This document shows positions 50,968 to 63,300 of a stretch of DNA of 64,000 nt, piece after piece; the stretch's first letter is position 1, and every line of letters starts with the position of its first letter. The DNA lies in NCBI GenBank assembly GCA_018697195.1, contig CM031858.1, positions 112,162,304 to 112,226,303 on the forward strand, read 5' to 3'. Source of the DNA: Certhia americana. Lineage: Eukaryota > Chordata > Aves > Passeriformes > Certhiidae. Made by a program: the position numbers and the translations under genes. Below the pieces are notes generated by a model. It saw only the letters and a program-made list of their open reading frames with translations. It was not told where the DNA came from and ran no database searches.

Positions 50968-51014
<47 letters not shown>
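50968..51014 (+). repeat. A47 homopolymer
   Basis: Forty-seven consecutive A bases, the longest homopolymer in the window. No AATAAA lies in the preceding ~30 bp, no gene-like sequence is upstream, and no flanking duplication is obvious, so a processed pseudogene is not supported. Its length may be an assembly estimate. The poly-Lys and poly-Phe frames across it are artefacts. Confidence 0.95.
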
Positions 51015-51017
<3 letters not shown>

Positions 51018-52803
51018 TCCCAAACTGTTCTATAAAAGTTGTAAAATAAAAGAGTTATTCCCTGCTGTCCCATCAGAGGTATGTCAGGACTAAATCTTTC
51101 ATTGGGTCTGAAATTTTATTTTCCAGCTTTTCTGTGTATAATCCAATGTGTCTGTTTAAAACATTGGACAGTTAAAATCCTCTTCACAATGCACTAGAAA
51201 GTTGATTCAATAACCTCATCATTAAATGCATATATGCTCATAAAATACATTTATAAACTATAAATATATATGCAAATATATTTATGATTTTTTCAGTCAC
51301 AGATAATCCTATAAATATAAGGTTTTACTAAAGTATATCCATTTTAATATTTAAAGGATCCTTAACATCTGTCATTTTTTGATACTAGAAAGAAGTGATT
51401 GTAAATATGCTTTTGTAGCCCTTCAATTCTTGGAGTCTCCTATATAATTTTCACAAGCATTCTTGCAACAACTAATGGAAAAGCTTTCAGGCATTTTTTA
51501 TGCTAGATTTTTGTTTGCTGTGCTCGGTTTTGACTGGGGCTATAAGGATGTGGCTACAGTGAGCCTTTGTTTCTCCAGTCATTGCATGGCAAACTGCTTT
51601 TTCTCTAAGAAAGTGGAGCACTCTGGCTGTCTCAACTGTGTGTGTGCTGTCTTCCTCAAGATGACTTGCAGGACCTACTCTCTATTGCTTGGTTTCCTTT
51701 ACCCTAGTCTGAAAGGATTCCCTGGTGTTTTATTTCTGACAGCATTTCTTAATCTTTGTGCTTCCTAGCCATTTCTTGTCAAAAGGATTGAGTCTCTCTT
51801 TATCTCTCTCATAATCACAGTGAGGTTGAAAAAAGAGTATAACACATGCTCTGGTGGGGGGTACTCTCCTACTGACTGCCAAGCTCCATTTTCTTCCTGG
51901 CTGGGTGATTTCCATCTTTATGAAAAAATTCTTTAAAATGCTCCAGGTAGTAGAAATCTCAGAAAAGACTAATTTTAATTTGACAATGCATGACATTGGC
52001 ATGGAGTAACTAGCAATAGTGGCATTTCTTTCAATTGCCATCCCACTACATTGTGCAGAGTGCAATGCTGCACTGTATCTATTACAATATTACACTTTCT
52101 CAAAGGGCTTAAAGAACATAATTTCCTAAATGTAAAAGATGATTTTGCAAATAAGTGTAACAAATTTCATCATGACTTGTAGAACTGAAGCATAGTCACT
52201 GAAGAGCAGAGTTCACATTTCCATGATTACACTAAAGCAACACTTGCTCATCAGAAATGTAGCCTATTGCTAAAAAATTTAGCTTGTAATTATTAGATAA
52301 TACCTCACCTATATCTGAGTTTTTTTGGATCAGAGACTATTTGTATATTTAATTGCTCTAAAAATGTTCTTGCTTGTAGACAAAACGTCAGGCAGTTATT
52401 GGATAGAAAAGAAAGAAAATCTGTTTTCTTGAGTCTTTATGGAGACTTATAAAGAGAAATCTTGGCTCCCAAAACTCATGAGTTTGGAAAGATCTGTGAA
52501 CTTTATATATGTGTCTTGCTTTCAGTAGGAAATGTAATCCAAATTAATAAGCATTAAATAAAGCAGAAAAAGTAACATAGGTACCTGTAACAAGAATTCT
52601 CTTTTAGTCCTAAGTCTTAGTGAAGATGAAATTGTTTGTTCTTCCAATGGTGTGATAATGGCTAAAGGAAACCACAGGATCTACCATGAATTGTTGAATC
52701 ACAATGAAATTGCAAATTTTTCTTTATAAACTTTGTTATTGGGTATACACATAGTATTTTTGACTTCCTTGTCATAAAATGAGCCTTGGTTTCTAAAAAG
52801 ACT
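51015..52803. other. AT-rich non-coding DNA
   Basis: No gene recognised. Overlapping frames at 51463-51768 (plus, 101 codons) and 51730-52065 (minus, 111 codons) have no identifiable domain. Neither is supported by splice or promoter context. Confidence 0.5.
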
Positions 52804-53340
52804 TCAGTCCCTGAGAGTAAACCTTTCTTGGACCTGTGTCTGGGGATTGCTTATTATCCTCGGTAGTGCTGAGGAAAATTCACAGTATGAAAAGGATAGG
52901 AAATGCTTGCAATGAGGGTGTAGCTCTTTATATATCTGTAAGGTTGTAATCATTTCCTGTGTAATTTGCCACAACTGTGTACCTCTGTCCACAGTAATTT
53001 GGGAGTGTTTATCCCCCAGACTGCATTTTTGTTCAGCATGACACAAGACTGCGGGCACCATCAGAGCATCCTGAGGGCCAATGGCTGCCTCAGGGGTAGG
53101 AGCCAAGAGCCCAGCACCAAAACAGTGCAGTGAGGAGCACTGGATGGCATCCTCCTTGAGGGTGGAATGAATTTGAGGATGGACATGAACCCATTGCAAG
53201 GCAGGGCAGGACTGTGGGCGGCTGGAGAACTTCTGCAACATTGCTCAGGCAGAGGCTGACAGCCCTGGTGGCTGCCATGTGTTCTTGGAATCTGGGCAGG
53301 ACAGGGGGGCACTCTTTCATGAATTTTTAGTTTGATGTAC
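52804..53340 (-). other. Less AT-rich island with an unknown 145-codon ORF
   Basis: The composition shifts toward G/C at about 53040-53310. On the minus strand a 145-codon frame (53241 to 52804) begins MLQKFSSRPQSC and ends ERFTLRD; a second frame overlaps it at 53061-53342. I see no domain, signal peptide or membrane segment. A TATATAAAG box lies inside the frame on the same strand (52926-52934), which would fit an old LTR or other transposable element better than an exon. This is the longest open frame in the window not explained by CR1. Function is unknown. Confidence 0.3.
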
Positions 53341-56300
53341 ATTTGATGTAGTCTTTTCTAAACCAGATTGGTTTGGCTTATGTCTGTCTTGAGTCTAATT
53401 TGACTGTATATCTACAAATTGAAAGGGACCAAGAGCTTAGGTAATGTTTTCTGGGGAAATGTATGTGAGTTCTTCCATGTCTTGAGAAAACCCTAAATTT
53501 TTTCTTTCATTAGTAGGAATTTTTAAAGGCTTTCACAGGTTTGAGAATACAAAGATTCTAGATTCAATATGACATGATTTAACTACAAAAATATTTGGCA
53601 ATTTTAGTCTCAATTGTCTTCTCATTTCTTTCCATCTACCAGCAGCAATGAGGTTTCACTGATATTGTGCATGGAATTATTCATGTCAGTGTACAGTCTC
53701 ATTGGATTTTAGTGGTAATGCAGCTACCATAAATAATGCATGTCTTTATTACAGTAAACTGATGATATGGCCGATTAAAGCTGAACTTCTGTGAAATAAT
53801 ATACTTGCAGTCAGTAAGGTACTTGTTCTACTTAATTCATTACACAATTAGCAAGATACATTCTTCTGTAATTTTCTTATACTGAATCAGGTGATGGTTA
53901 ATGGCAAGAGCTAGACAGTAGTCTAGGTTATTGCCCAAGCCACAACTTAATGTGTGTTACAGAGGAAATCAAAGGAAAACCATCACTGCAAATCGGTGGC
54001 TTCTCAAATGTTCTGTTTCCTTTATTGTTGAACGCAGTACTTTATTGTTTCTTGATGAAAACAACTTTGCAGTTATAACTAAGTAACCAACCATAGCCTA
54101 TTTCTAGATAATCATATAAGTGTATTTAGAAAGATTTAAAAAAATTTATGTTCATACTTCCTCTAAAATCTCTACCTGCTTATTAATGGTCCATGTGTCC
54201 ACAGAATTTTTTTAGTTCTTTCACAATTTTAAGAGTGTTAAAATCCTTTTGCACTACATTAGGTACAAAGACATTGTGCACCTAATGGCTAATTCAAAAA
54301 GAAATGCAATGAATTGTTATAAATATGCATTAATTGTCAGCATTTCTATATAGGGAAAGCCCATAAAGCAGAAAATCAATAGGAACATGAAATAAATGTA
54401 AAATTAGGAGCTGAGTTTACCAAACTGACAACACATACAAAAGAACTGTAACTCTATTGGCTCTCTATAAGACATATGTAGACATGTGTATATATGTATG
54501 TATTTTAAATATTAAAAAAACCCTGTAACTTTGTAACTTTTCTATTAATGAAATTTCTGTGCATTGCTTATTAGAATTATTAAGGGATTTTCTTTGTCAT
54601 GATAATGTCTCTGACTCCTGTTCACATGATGTTTTCGTTTTACAAGTTAAAAAGTTTGCATGCTTAATTAATTTTTATAATAGCTATGATAAGATTCTTT
54701 AAATAATGTGTTAATCATTATACCTTTGGCAAAATGTCATTGGGAACTTTTTCACTTAAAAACCAGAAATGTGAAGTGTTGCTTCGACATGTGTAGTAAA
54801 TGTGATCTTTTTTTCCTTACTCTGTAGTGACTTCAAAGAAAATTGTAAAGCCTTTATACTACCTTACCTCTAATCTTGGGAGCAAGTGTAACTTCACAGA
54901 AAAAAAAATCTTTTGGATTGCTAGCACAGTGACTGGTCTCAATGTTTTTAAAAGGTGCTCTATTACTACTTGGTGGGAGTTAGTCTGGTTTTAAATAAAG
55001 TTTTTCAAAGTTTTTTTTTCTCTGCAATTGCTTTTGATTTCTTAGGGTTACTCAGATTCTGTGCAAATCAATCATGTTTTTGGCTCTATTGTTCAAAATT
55101 TTAGGCTTGCAGGATGAAAGGATAATTCATAAACCAGAGATTATATAATTTTCTGCTTTTTATTTTTTGATGCTCAGTAATTAGCTAAGGATATAAGTTT
55201 CATAAATACAAATACATCTTTCACAGTAACACTTCATTTCTTAATACCTGCTCAAATTCTTGATGTAATATTTTCCACTATTACAAAGAGTGAAAAATAG
55301 AAAAGATCAGGCATGAAAATGGACTTGTTCCTTATTCATGTCACTCTTGCTGTTGAAAAACTTTAATATTATTGACATTTATTTTGCAAACTGTCATCTT
55401 ACTTGGGAGCCTATTGTAAAACAACTTAAGATTAAATATTGATTTAAAATATTTAAGTCCTGTAAAAATAATTTTAATAAGTCCCTTAAAATGGCTAACA
55501 GGTTAAATGTAGTGTAATAATTTATGTAAGCTTATGCTTCTTAAAGACATCATATTGAAAGAAAAAATTTAAGCTTTTTCTGAAACATCACAACATTCTA
55601 GTTTAGTTCAGATTTTCAGAGAAATCTTCCCAAGCAAAGGGCAGTCAGGAAGAAAGCAGGAGAATTCTTCTTTGAAGCTTAGGAGCTGGATAATTGAGTT
55701 TGGCAAATGCAATAAGCAAGGCAGGAGTTAGCAGCGTGGTAATGAACAAGAGAGATGGGGTAAACAAGGTCTATCAGGGAGGACAGCAAGTGACCAAGAG
55801 TAATGTAACAGGTAAAGAGAAATCGTTGGGGTAAGGCAAAAAAACTGACATAGTCAGCAATGTTGTGGACTGGGAAATTGATTTTTTAATCAGCATTCTG
55901 AAGTATAATGATTCAGGCAAAAGGTAGGAATACAAGGGCAACAGTCCAAAAGTTCACAAAAGAGAAGATATAGGTGTTCCAATTCTATATAAGTCACTGT
56001 ATACAGATGTACTAAATAGAAAACTCAGCAGTATAAAATTCTTAACATGGATCTTTAATCACTGTGCTGTATCCCATGAGGGTATAAATTTCATCAGGGT
56101 ACATGAGGAAAACCTTATAAGTAATTGCTTGTTCTCATATATATCTAAACATATTTTTTTTGGTGTGGTTTTAGGAGAAATCTATACCTAATTAAGCACT
56201 TCAGATTTAAATATGTAGTACCAGAATAAAAATGCATTTTAAAAATTACTAAATAAAAGCATTTTACAAATTATAAAATACTTCTGCATTTTTTGTAACA

Positions 56301-57607
56301 GCAGTGCTTTAACTGATGAACATTGGTCTGGTATGGATATGCACCATCACTTTACAGCTGAATGAATACCTAGCAACTTAAAGTATATGGTAAAAGACCC
56401 AAACCACACATATTTATATTATTGGTGCATGGAATTGGGACAGGTCAAGTCTTGACTGGACATCATTTGACAGTACTGTAAGGGAAAGAAACATCAGTGA
56501 ATGAACTACCCTGATAAAAGCTATAAGCACATCTCTCTGAACATTCAGTGGAAATGTGAAATATTTAGTGGTGGAGATGATGCTTTCACACCAGAAACTG
56601 TCAGATGAACGCTTATGTCCCATCCTGAGGCACCAACTGATAGATTTTGAGAAGTCCTAAAAGCCTCTTACAGTAACACTGAGAACACCTCTACTCAGTC
56701 GAGTGAACTGATTAAGTAGCACAATTTGTATCTGTGATCCTTCCAAAAGGGATCTTTGACATTCGTATATATTCTCATGTAGATCAACCAATTTAACCTG
56801 GTAATACCCACTTTCCACCATGAGATATTCCATTTAGAGATTCAAATGTGTGTTTTGTAATTCAGAGGTTGAAAATCATTACTGCTAGGAGAAAAGCTGT
56901 GGGGTTTTGGTATTTTAATTACTAAAAATGTACATTAATAGTTTCATGCCAGTTTTCCTAGGGCTGCCAAAGGAAAACTTACATTAAATAGATGATTACT
57001 CTTTCTGAAACCCTGCTTTATTTTCCATTAATATCTGTAAAAAGAAATTCCCTCCTCGAAGCCCACAAGAGTACTAGAATGTTGTTGACAATTCTGCCCC
57101 TACTCCTCAGATATGTGTTTGTAGCATTTCGGGCATGGGGAAGCATCACAGCCCCATTTGGCATCAATAGCCAAAACATCTGTTCAGGTGGGGAAAATAG
57201 GTTAAAAAAAAATCAGGGTGTTTCCTTGGTTTCCTGCTGAATGAGAGATTCTGACTTCTGTTCCCTTTTTTAATTTGGGAAAATGTATACAGTATTTTCT
57301 AACAGAAATAGAAAGACTTTATTGGCATCAAGTCATTTCATATTGGCATAAATCAATGAGGAAAACAGAAAAAAGAGAACCTTTTGCTGTTCTACTTGAT
57401 AGAGTTGTCATAGCAAGATTGGATCTATTTGATTTATGGTTGAGATTGTCAGTTGCAGAATATGGAGGACAGTGACTAAACTCTGCAATAGCGTCTGCAA
57501 ATATGACTGAAAATTAGAACAATTGTTAAGATTTCAGGTAAAAAGTATTATGGCTTTAAAGATGATATCAAAACTGGTGTCAGTACTCTGCTTTCCTCAT
57601 AATTTCT
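53341..57607. other. AT-rich non-coding DNA
   Basis: No gene, RNA or repeat family recognised. Only two frames reach the 60-90 codon size and neither shows a domain. Confidence 0.5.
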
Positions 57608-57659
57608 TTGTTTTCTGCTCTTTTTTTTTTTCTGGTCCATCTGTTTAATTTATTCATAC

Positions 57660-57677
57660 TTTTTTTTTTTTTTTTTT
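57660..57677 (+). repeat. T18 tract
   Basis: Eighteen T bases followed by a C/T-rich run ending in CCAG at 57690-57693, so it doubles as a very strong splice-acceptor-like polypyrimidine tract. A second T run of about 11 lies at 57621-57631. Confidence 0.9.
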
Positions 57678-57693
57678 CCCCTTCTCCTGCCAG

Positions 57694-57811
57694 GATCACT
57701 AAAAAGGCATTACTCAAAGCTTCAAAAGATTTGCATCTGCAAACTAAGTCTAGTATTTGCATTTGCAATGAAGAATGCTTTCCTCAGCTGGACTTCTGTG
57801 GCTCAGCATCA
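57694..57811 (+). other. Possible exon or pseudo-exon bounded by splice-like sites
   Basis: A T18/C-rich tract ends in CAG at 57691-57693, and a GTGAGT donor matching the consensus starts at 57812. Between them are 118 bp with an open frame from 57695 of 39 codons, containing SSICICNEECF. The frame closes with TAA just after the donor. I do not recognise the peptide. Such arrangements occur by chance inside long introns and intergenic DNA, so it is only a candidate. Confidence 0.2.
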
Positions 57812-59060
57812 GTGAGTTTCTAATAAGGTAATGCGGTAAACCAATCTTGCCTTAAAAGAGAACACAATTAGGGCTACACCCAATTCCAGGTGGCATTTTC
57901 TTGTTGGTTGGGCTTTTTTTTCTGCTATTTTTTTTTCTTATATACATTTATGGAATTAAGGTCAATTTGTATTATTTTGAAATCTGTTTATTGAGAATTT
58001 GTGGAAGAGTGATAATTTCTTAAAATGGATGTTATTAAAATGCCAAAGGATAGAGAAACCTAGAAATTATGAAAATCAAAAGCCTCTAGAATTCTTTTAG
58101 GTAGGTGTAGGCATTCATGGTCATGAAAAATGACAGTAATTTACAGATTCTTTCTGATACACATATTTATGACTATTTATCAGTCACCTCATATAGTGAA
58201 AGTTTACCAGTCACCATTATAAAAAGGGTATTCTTCTCCTTGAAACTGGAGGTTAACCACATATACATAAAATAAAGGATGATTTAATAAGTATGTCTCA
58301 TCATCTAGCAGTATGTGAAAAATAGGTCCTCCTTTTGGACACATTCAGGGGGAATTTTAAAAAGAATAATCCCACTAATTACATTTTAGTCACTGGAATG
58401 GGATTTTAAATATCATAACATGTAATTTGATTGAAAAGTAAAAACTACATTCCTAACTACAACAAAAAGTATAGAAGAGGAAACTGATTCTACACTTGCA
58501 GTCCTTTATTACCAATTTTTCTACCACTGAGCTTTGGAAATTGTGCCATTCCTATACTTGTGTTTCCATTAATGATTTTGCTTCCATGTTCTCTTGGCAA
58601 ATGAGGACATTATAGATGTATTCCTATTGCTTGACTCACTCCATTTTTTCTTATATTTTTTAAACTTTTGAAATGAAGCTTTATGAATATCTGATTTTTC
58701 CTTTGTATGAGAAAACTATCAGCAAGAACCATCAGCTCTCCCCTCAGCCTTAAATACCTAACTCTACCTATGCAAGGCTGTGTCCTTCAGCTGTCAACAC
58801 TGAGTGGCTGTGTATTGTGAGAGAGATGCTTATTAGAGTAGCAGGTTGCTTTTTTATCCCTCCATTTGTTCACTCCATTGTTTGCTTGCTGAGTTGTTCT
58901 AGACACTTTAACAGTGAGTCAGTGTCTTCTAAAGAGCAGAAGGGCTCCTGGTAATTTTTTAAAATAAATGGGAAGTTGTCTATAACACATGCTCCCTGCT
59001 CCTGTGTTAAAAAGTCTATAAAAGCAGGTATCCTGAACCATTTTGCAGAGTGGTTGTAGA

Positions 59061-59096
59061 GAAGCTTTGAAGTGTTAGTGAAGCTTTGAAGTGTTA
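59061..59096 (+). repeat. 19-bp tandem duplication
   Basis: GAAGCTTTGAAGTGTTA occurs twice with a 2-base spacer. It is a small local duplication. Confidence 0.9.
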
Positions 59097-60279
59097 CAGT
59101 GTTCAGCCAAAACAACAGTATTTTCTTCTGCTAAAAAGACTTAGAATATCTTCTTTTTTCAATCTGTTCAAAGTTGTGAAGTAGAAAATAGACATTCTTT
59201 AAACTACTTTTGTTGGCTTTGTCCAAGCTGTACAGCAGAGCTATTTCAGGGACTAAGAGCAGTACTGACATAATGCATTAAAGATAGGAGATCATCATTT
59301 GTTGAAGTAATGAAGACTCATCTATTTAGAAATCTAAAACTTCTTAACATCCCTAACAAGTTATCTAAAACATAGAAAATCAGTAAAACATACATCATTA
59401 TCACATGGTGAAAAATGTTAACTTGGTTTTAGTGGATCAGACTGATTTTTACAGCAAAATCACAGGCACCATCATTTAAAAAGTTTCAACAGAATGGTAA
59501 TTAATGACTTGATATGAACTGAGTCCAGCTAAGCTGAAGAGCACTCAGTCTGTCTGTGAGGAAAAAAAAATCAAACCAAAAATATTGCAGTCATAAAGAA
59601 TCAACCAGGAAGAACAAAACATGGGAGAGAGGAGTGTGTTGGAATTTTGTATGTTCATAATCTACCTTGCAACCATGAAACCAAAATTGTTTTGACTATG
59701 TATTCTACACAAATACTTGTTTATTCAAACTATCTAAATTTGTCACAATAGCATATTAAAATCACCAGAGCGAGCAAAATTACAAAGAACTGGTGAATTT
59801 CATTATCATGCAGATATTATTTGGAAGAAAAAAAGGCAGGCTTTCCACATTGTAGCTAATGGTTCTCTTTAATAGCAGGGATAATGGGATTGAAAAGCCA
59901 CTGCCAACAGATACTTGCTGTATAGCTCAGACTTTCTCTGATACAATAGATGCCAGTGTGTGTTGATAAAAGATTAATCATATTTATAGATAATTACAGT
60001 TTGTGGAAAATGCATTGTACCAGATCTGACAGAATTAGAGAGGTGAGTCTGCCACAGTTCCACGTCCCCAGGTTTGCCAGTAGCAAGGCTGCAGATGTAT
60101 TCCTGGCAGACACATGCACAGATACATCTTGCATAAATAAACATGCACCCCTATCTACTTAACTGGCCACAGAGATCACAGGCAGATGCACAAGACACTC
60201 ATGCAAACCCAGAAAGCACCAATTTACTCATCCTCCTCCCCATTTTGGCTGAGCAGGGTGGAGCTCCATTTGTGAGAAT

Positions 60280-60318
60280 ATATATGTGTGTACATACAAT
60301 ATGTATGTACACATATAT
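60280..60318. repeat. Inverted repeat in alternating purine-pyrimidine DNA
   Basis: The arm ATATATGTGTGTACATAC (60280-60297) faces GTATGTACACATATAT (60303-60318) across a 5-base loop. The arms differ only by one extra GT unit. It could extrude as a cruciform; it probably grew from a TA/TG microsatellite. Confidence 0.8.
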
Positions 60319-63300
60319 TTTATACACATGTATACTGGTCTGTACTTGTCCATCCACATATGAGCTGAATAGGATTCCTCAGGTCCCATAGCCAACTCAT
60401 GGTGGTTCTATACATTAAGTATATAGCCCAAAGCCTCATGAAAATACTACAGTCTGCTAAGTGCCATGGTTAAACAGTGACTTGATATGCAGCAAATAGT
60501 TTTAAAATTATTGAAATTATTGCTGGAGACTAATGAGATAATTCTTCCTGATAACAGAAATTTAGTTCAAACCAATTGTTCAGATCTTTTTGGTTGTGTT
60601 CCTTATCCTGTTTTTAGAATGCTGAATAATGACACACATCAGACTGTAAATTTGAAAGAAATTTCCCTGAACAGTCATTCTGTCTGCATTCATATTCCCG
60701 TTATCTTGATCTGTGTTCATTAGAGTTTCATATAAACTTGTAGTGCTGTTGCAGCAGGGCAATGCCTTGTGACAGCTTCTGTTCCACAGCAGCAGTTCCT
60801 GATTGATGAAAATATAAACTGTTCTCAATACACAGACATCCATTTTGTTAAGCTGAAGAGCATTAAAACTCCAATTTGCCCAAAAACCTCAAATGCAGAT
60901 TTTGTGTTTCATAGACAGGCACAATGGTTGCATTGCTTCAAGGGGAAAGGCTTGCAGTTGGAGATTGATCACTTTTGTGGTATTAGCTTGCTCTTAACAG
61001 GGAAATAGAATGACATGGGGTATACATGTTTCAGATATTGCAGCTCTGTAGGCTGGCATGTTAAGTAAGATGGAAACCTGAATCCAGAATTCCACTCTCA
61101 GTCCTTCTTCATCACTTCTTGACCAGAGAAAAGAATTCTGTAGAGCTGTGTGGCTCTCTAATTGTCTTCTTATAACATTTGTACAGCATCAGGATAATGG
61201 ACTGGGACCTCAGCAAGTTTAGACTGAAGAAAGAACTAAAATGACTGGTGCTCTCTCCCGTCTCCTCATATGTTTCCTGACAGGAAATCTGGGTTCTTAA
61301 ATCCTGTGACGCACTTTCAGCCAATTGACCAGCCAAACCTTTCCGCTTTAACCTCTGTTCAGGTCCTACCTCTTTATTTCTTTTCTTGCAAAAGTCACCA
61401 TCTAGCTCTTGAAGTCATATATCTTGAACTCCTTCTTCCTGAAATAATCACAAAACTAACATGTTATGAAAACTAACGTGCTATGAAAATCAGAATGAGC
61501 AGGACCAATCATATGGACAAGTCCCTTTGTGCAGGAAATGTGCATGGAACAGATTTTCCAGTTCCGTGGTTTTCATCAGGGATTGAATACGTGCAGGCAA
61601 GCTCTTCAACACTGCATTTCTGTCTATTTGATGGAAGCCAGACCAATTATCCTGTAATTCTGCATATAGCCTACAACTAAAAGCAGACATAAAAGAACAT
61701 CATGAAAATGGAGTGCAGTGTATATTATATTTACATTGTCATAAAACTGCATGTGCAATCTTGTTTTTGTATAGAGATCTGTGAGTGTATTTGGTCTCAT
61801 AATGTTATTGGGAAGCTACTACAGATGATTTGGAATGTTATGTTCCCATGGAAGAAATTTAACAATAAAAAAAGAAGTAACCCTGGAACAAATAGAAAAC
61901 ATGCTTTGCCTATATGCAAGTCCCAAGCACTAGTGAATATTGGATTACCACACTTTCACGCAAATCTAAATTTTTCTTTACCTGTATGAAGATCATAACT
62001 TCCTTTGTGAATGTGCTGTGCTGATCAAGAAAAACGAATACAAAGCAAAAAACAGACCACCTGTGTAAGGAAAGAAGGGTTGATACCTAATAATTAATCT
62101 TTTAGAGATGACAAAAAAAATAGTTGGCTTTATTGTAGTATAAACACAAGATTACTATCTCTTATAAGAGATATAATAGGATAAAGAAAACTGAGTGTTA
62201 AGCATACAGAAACTACTTTTCCTTCACTACTGTTGATTCTAGTTGCCATGGTTTAATAGACTCTTTGCAACAAAAAGTGCAAGGTAGATGAAAATTTTGG
62301 GAAGTTCAATGAATATACAGAAGCCACTTTTTGTAGCTTTACTTTTTGTAATTTTTATTTATTTTGATTTTTTAACTCCAGAAACTTAAAAACTATGTCA
62401 GCAGAGATTCTGAGTATAGTCAAAAAACAGAGGTCATCACATGATAGTTTTTTCACATAGAGTTCTCTGACCAATTGTCAGGAAAAGAAAATTCAAAAAA
62501 ATAGAAAGCCAGGTGCCTCATAAGGGATTATCACTATATACAAATCAGTTAATGGTGTAAAAATTTAATGGTGTAAGAGAGCTGCAACTATAAAATAAAG
62601 ATAAGTTCAATCCCTTTAGGCATCCTCTAAGCAAAGGTTTGCAGTGGCTCAGAATTTTTAATTTTGTAAATTTGGACTGCCTCCAAAGCAGAGGAATTTT
62701 CTGTATTTTTCACGTCTGTACATGTCTACTCACAGAAAAATAGAACCTTTTTCCATAATATCCTACATAAATATCCTACCTGTTCATGCCTTGACTCAAG
62801 TCATATTGAGATTATTATGGAGTGCCATAAAAATGAGGCAAAATTGGATATTCAAACTCTACACATGTGTGCACTGGAACATCAACATTATAAAATTGTG
62901 TGTGTTTGCAATTAGAATGCTTCCTGTTAGTGGAAGTAGCATCATTGCTCAACTCTGCTGAGCAGATAAGAGGATTTGCTACTAATCCACCAGTCCCTCA
63001 CCTACTTCCCTATCCACTCGCTTGTTACTATAAAGTACTTTCACCTGAGCCTGCTGGGATAATGCACTGGCCATAAAGCCAAAGAAGTATGTTCTACAGG
63101 ATGTAATCTTTCCATACATCTCACTGCTCTACCATCCCTTCTGCTGAAAGTTACACTTAGATTTCCCTCAGACACCTGTATCTGGCTGGAAAATATCTGG
63201 CTTAGAAACTAAGGAAAATGTCCATAATGCCTAGTGTATGGCTGAATGCTGGGGAGGAAAAGTGAGTTAGATCATTCTGACAGCATGATAAATGCATTAA

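Noticed and set aside
50801..51093. ORFs with poly-Phe or poly-Lys runs
   Set aside because: Produced by the A47 homopolymer.
51463..52065. Overlapping plus and minus ORFs of about 100 codons
   Set aside because: No domains, no codon or composition signal, and they overlap each other.
58870..59115. 81-codon minus-strand ORF with a protein-like look (FLTQEQGACVID)
   Set aside because: It faintly resembles a retroviral envelope segment, but there is no supporting neighbouring sequence, no cysteine pair in the expected place and no LTR nearby. Length is within chance for this window.
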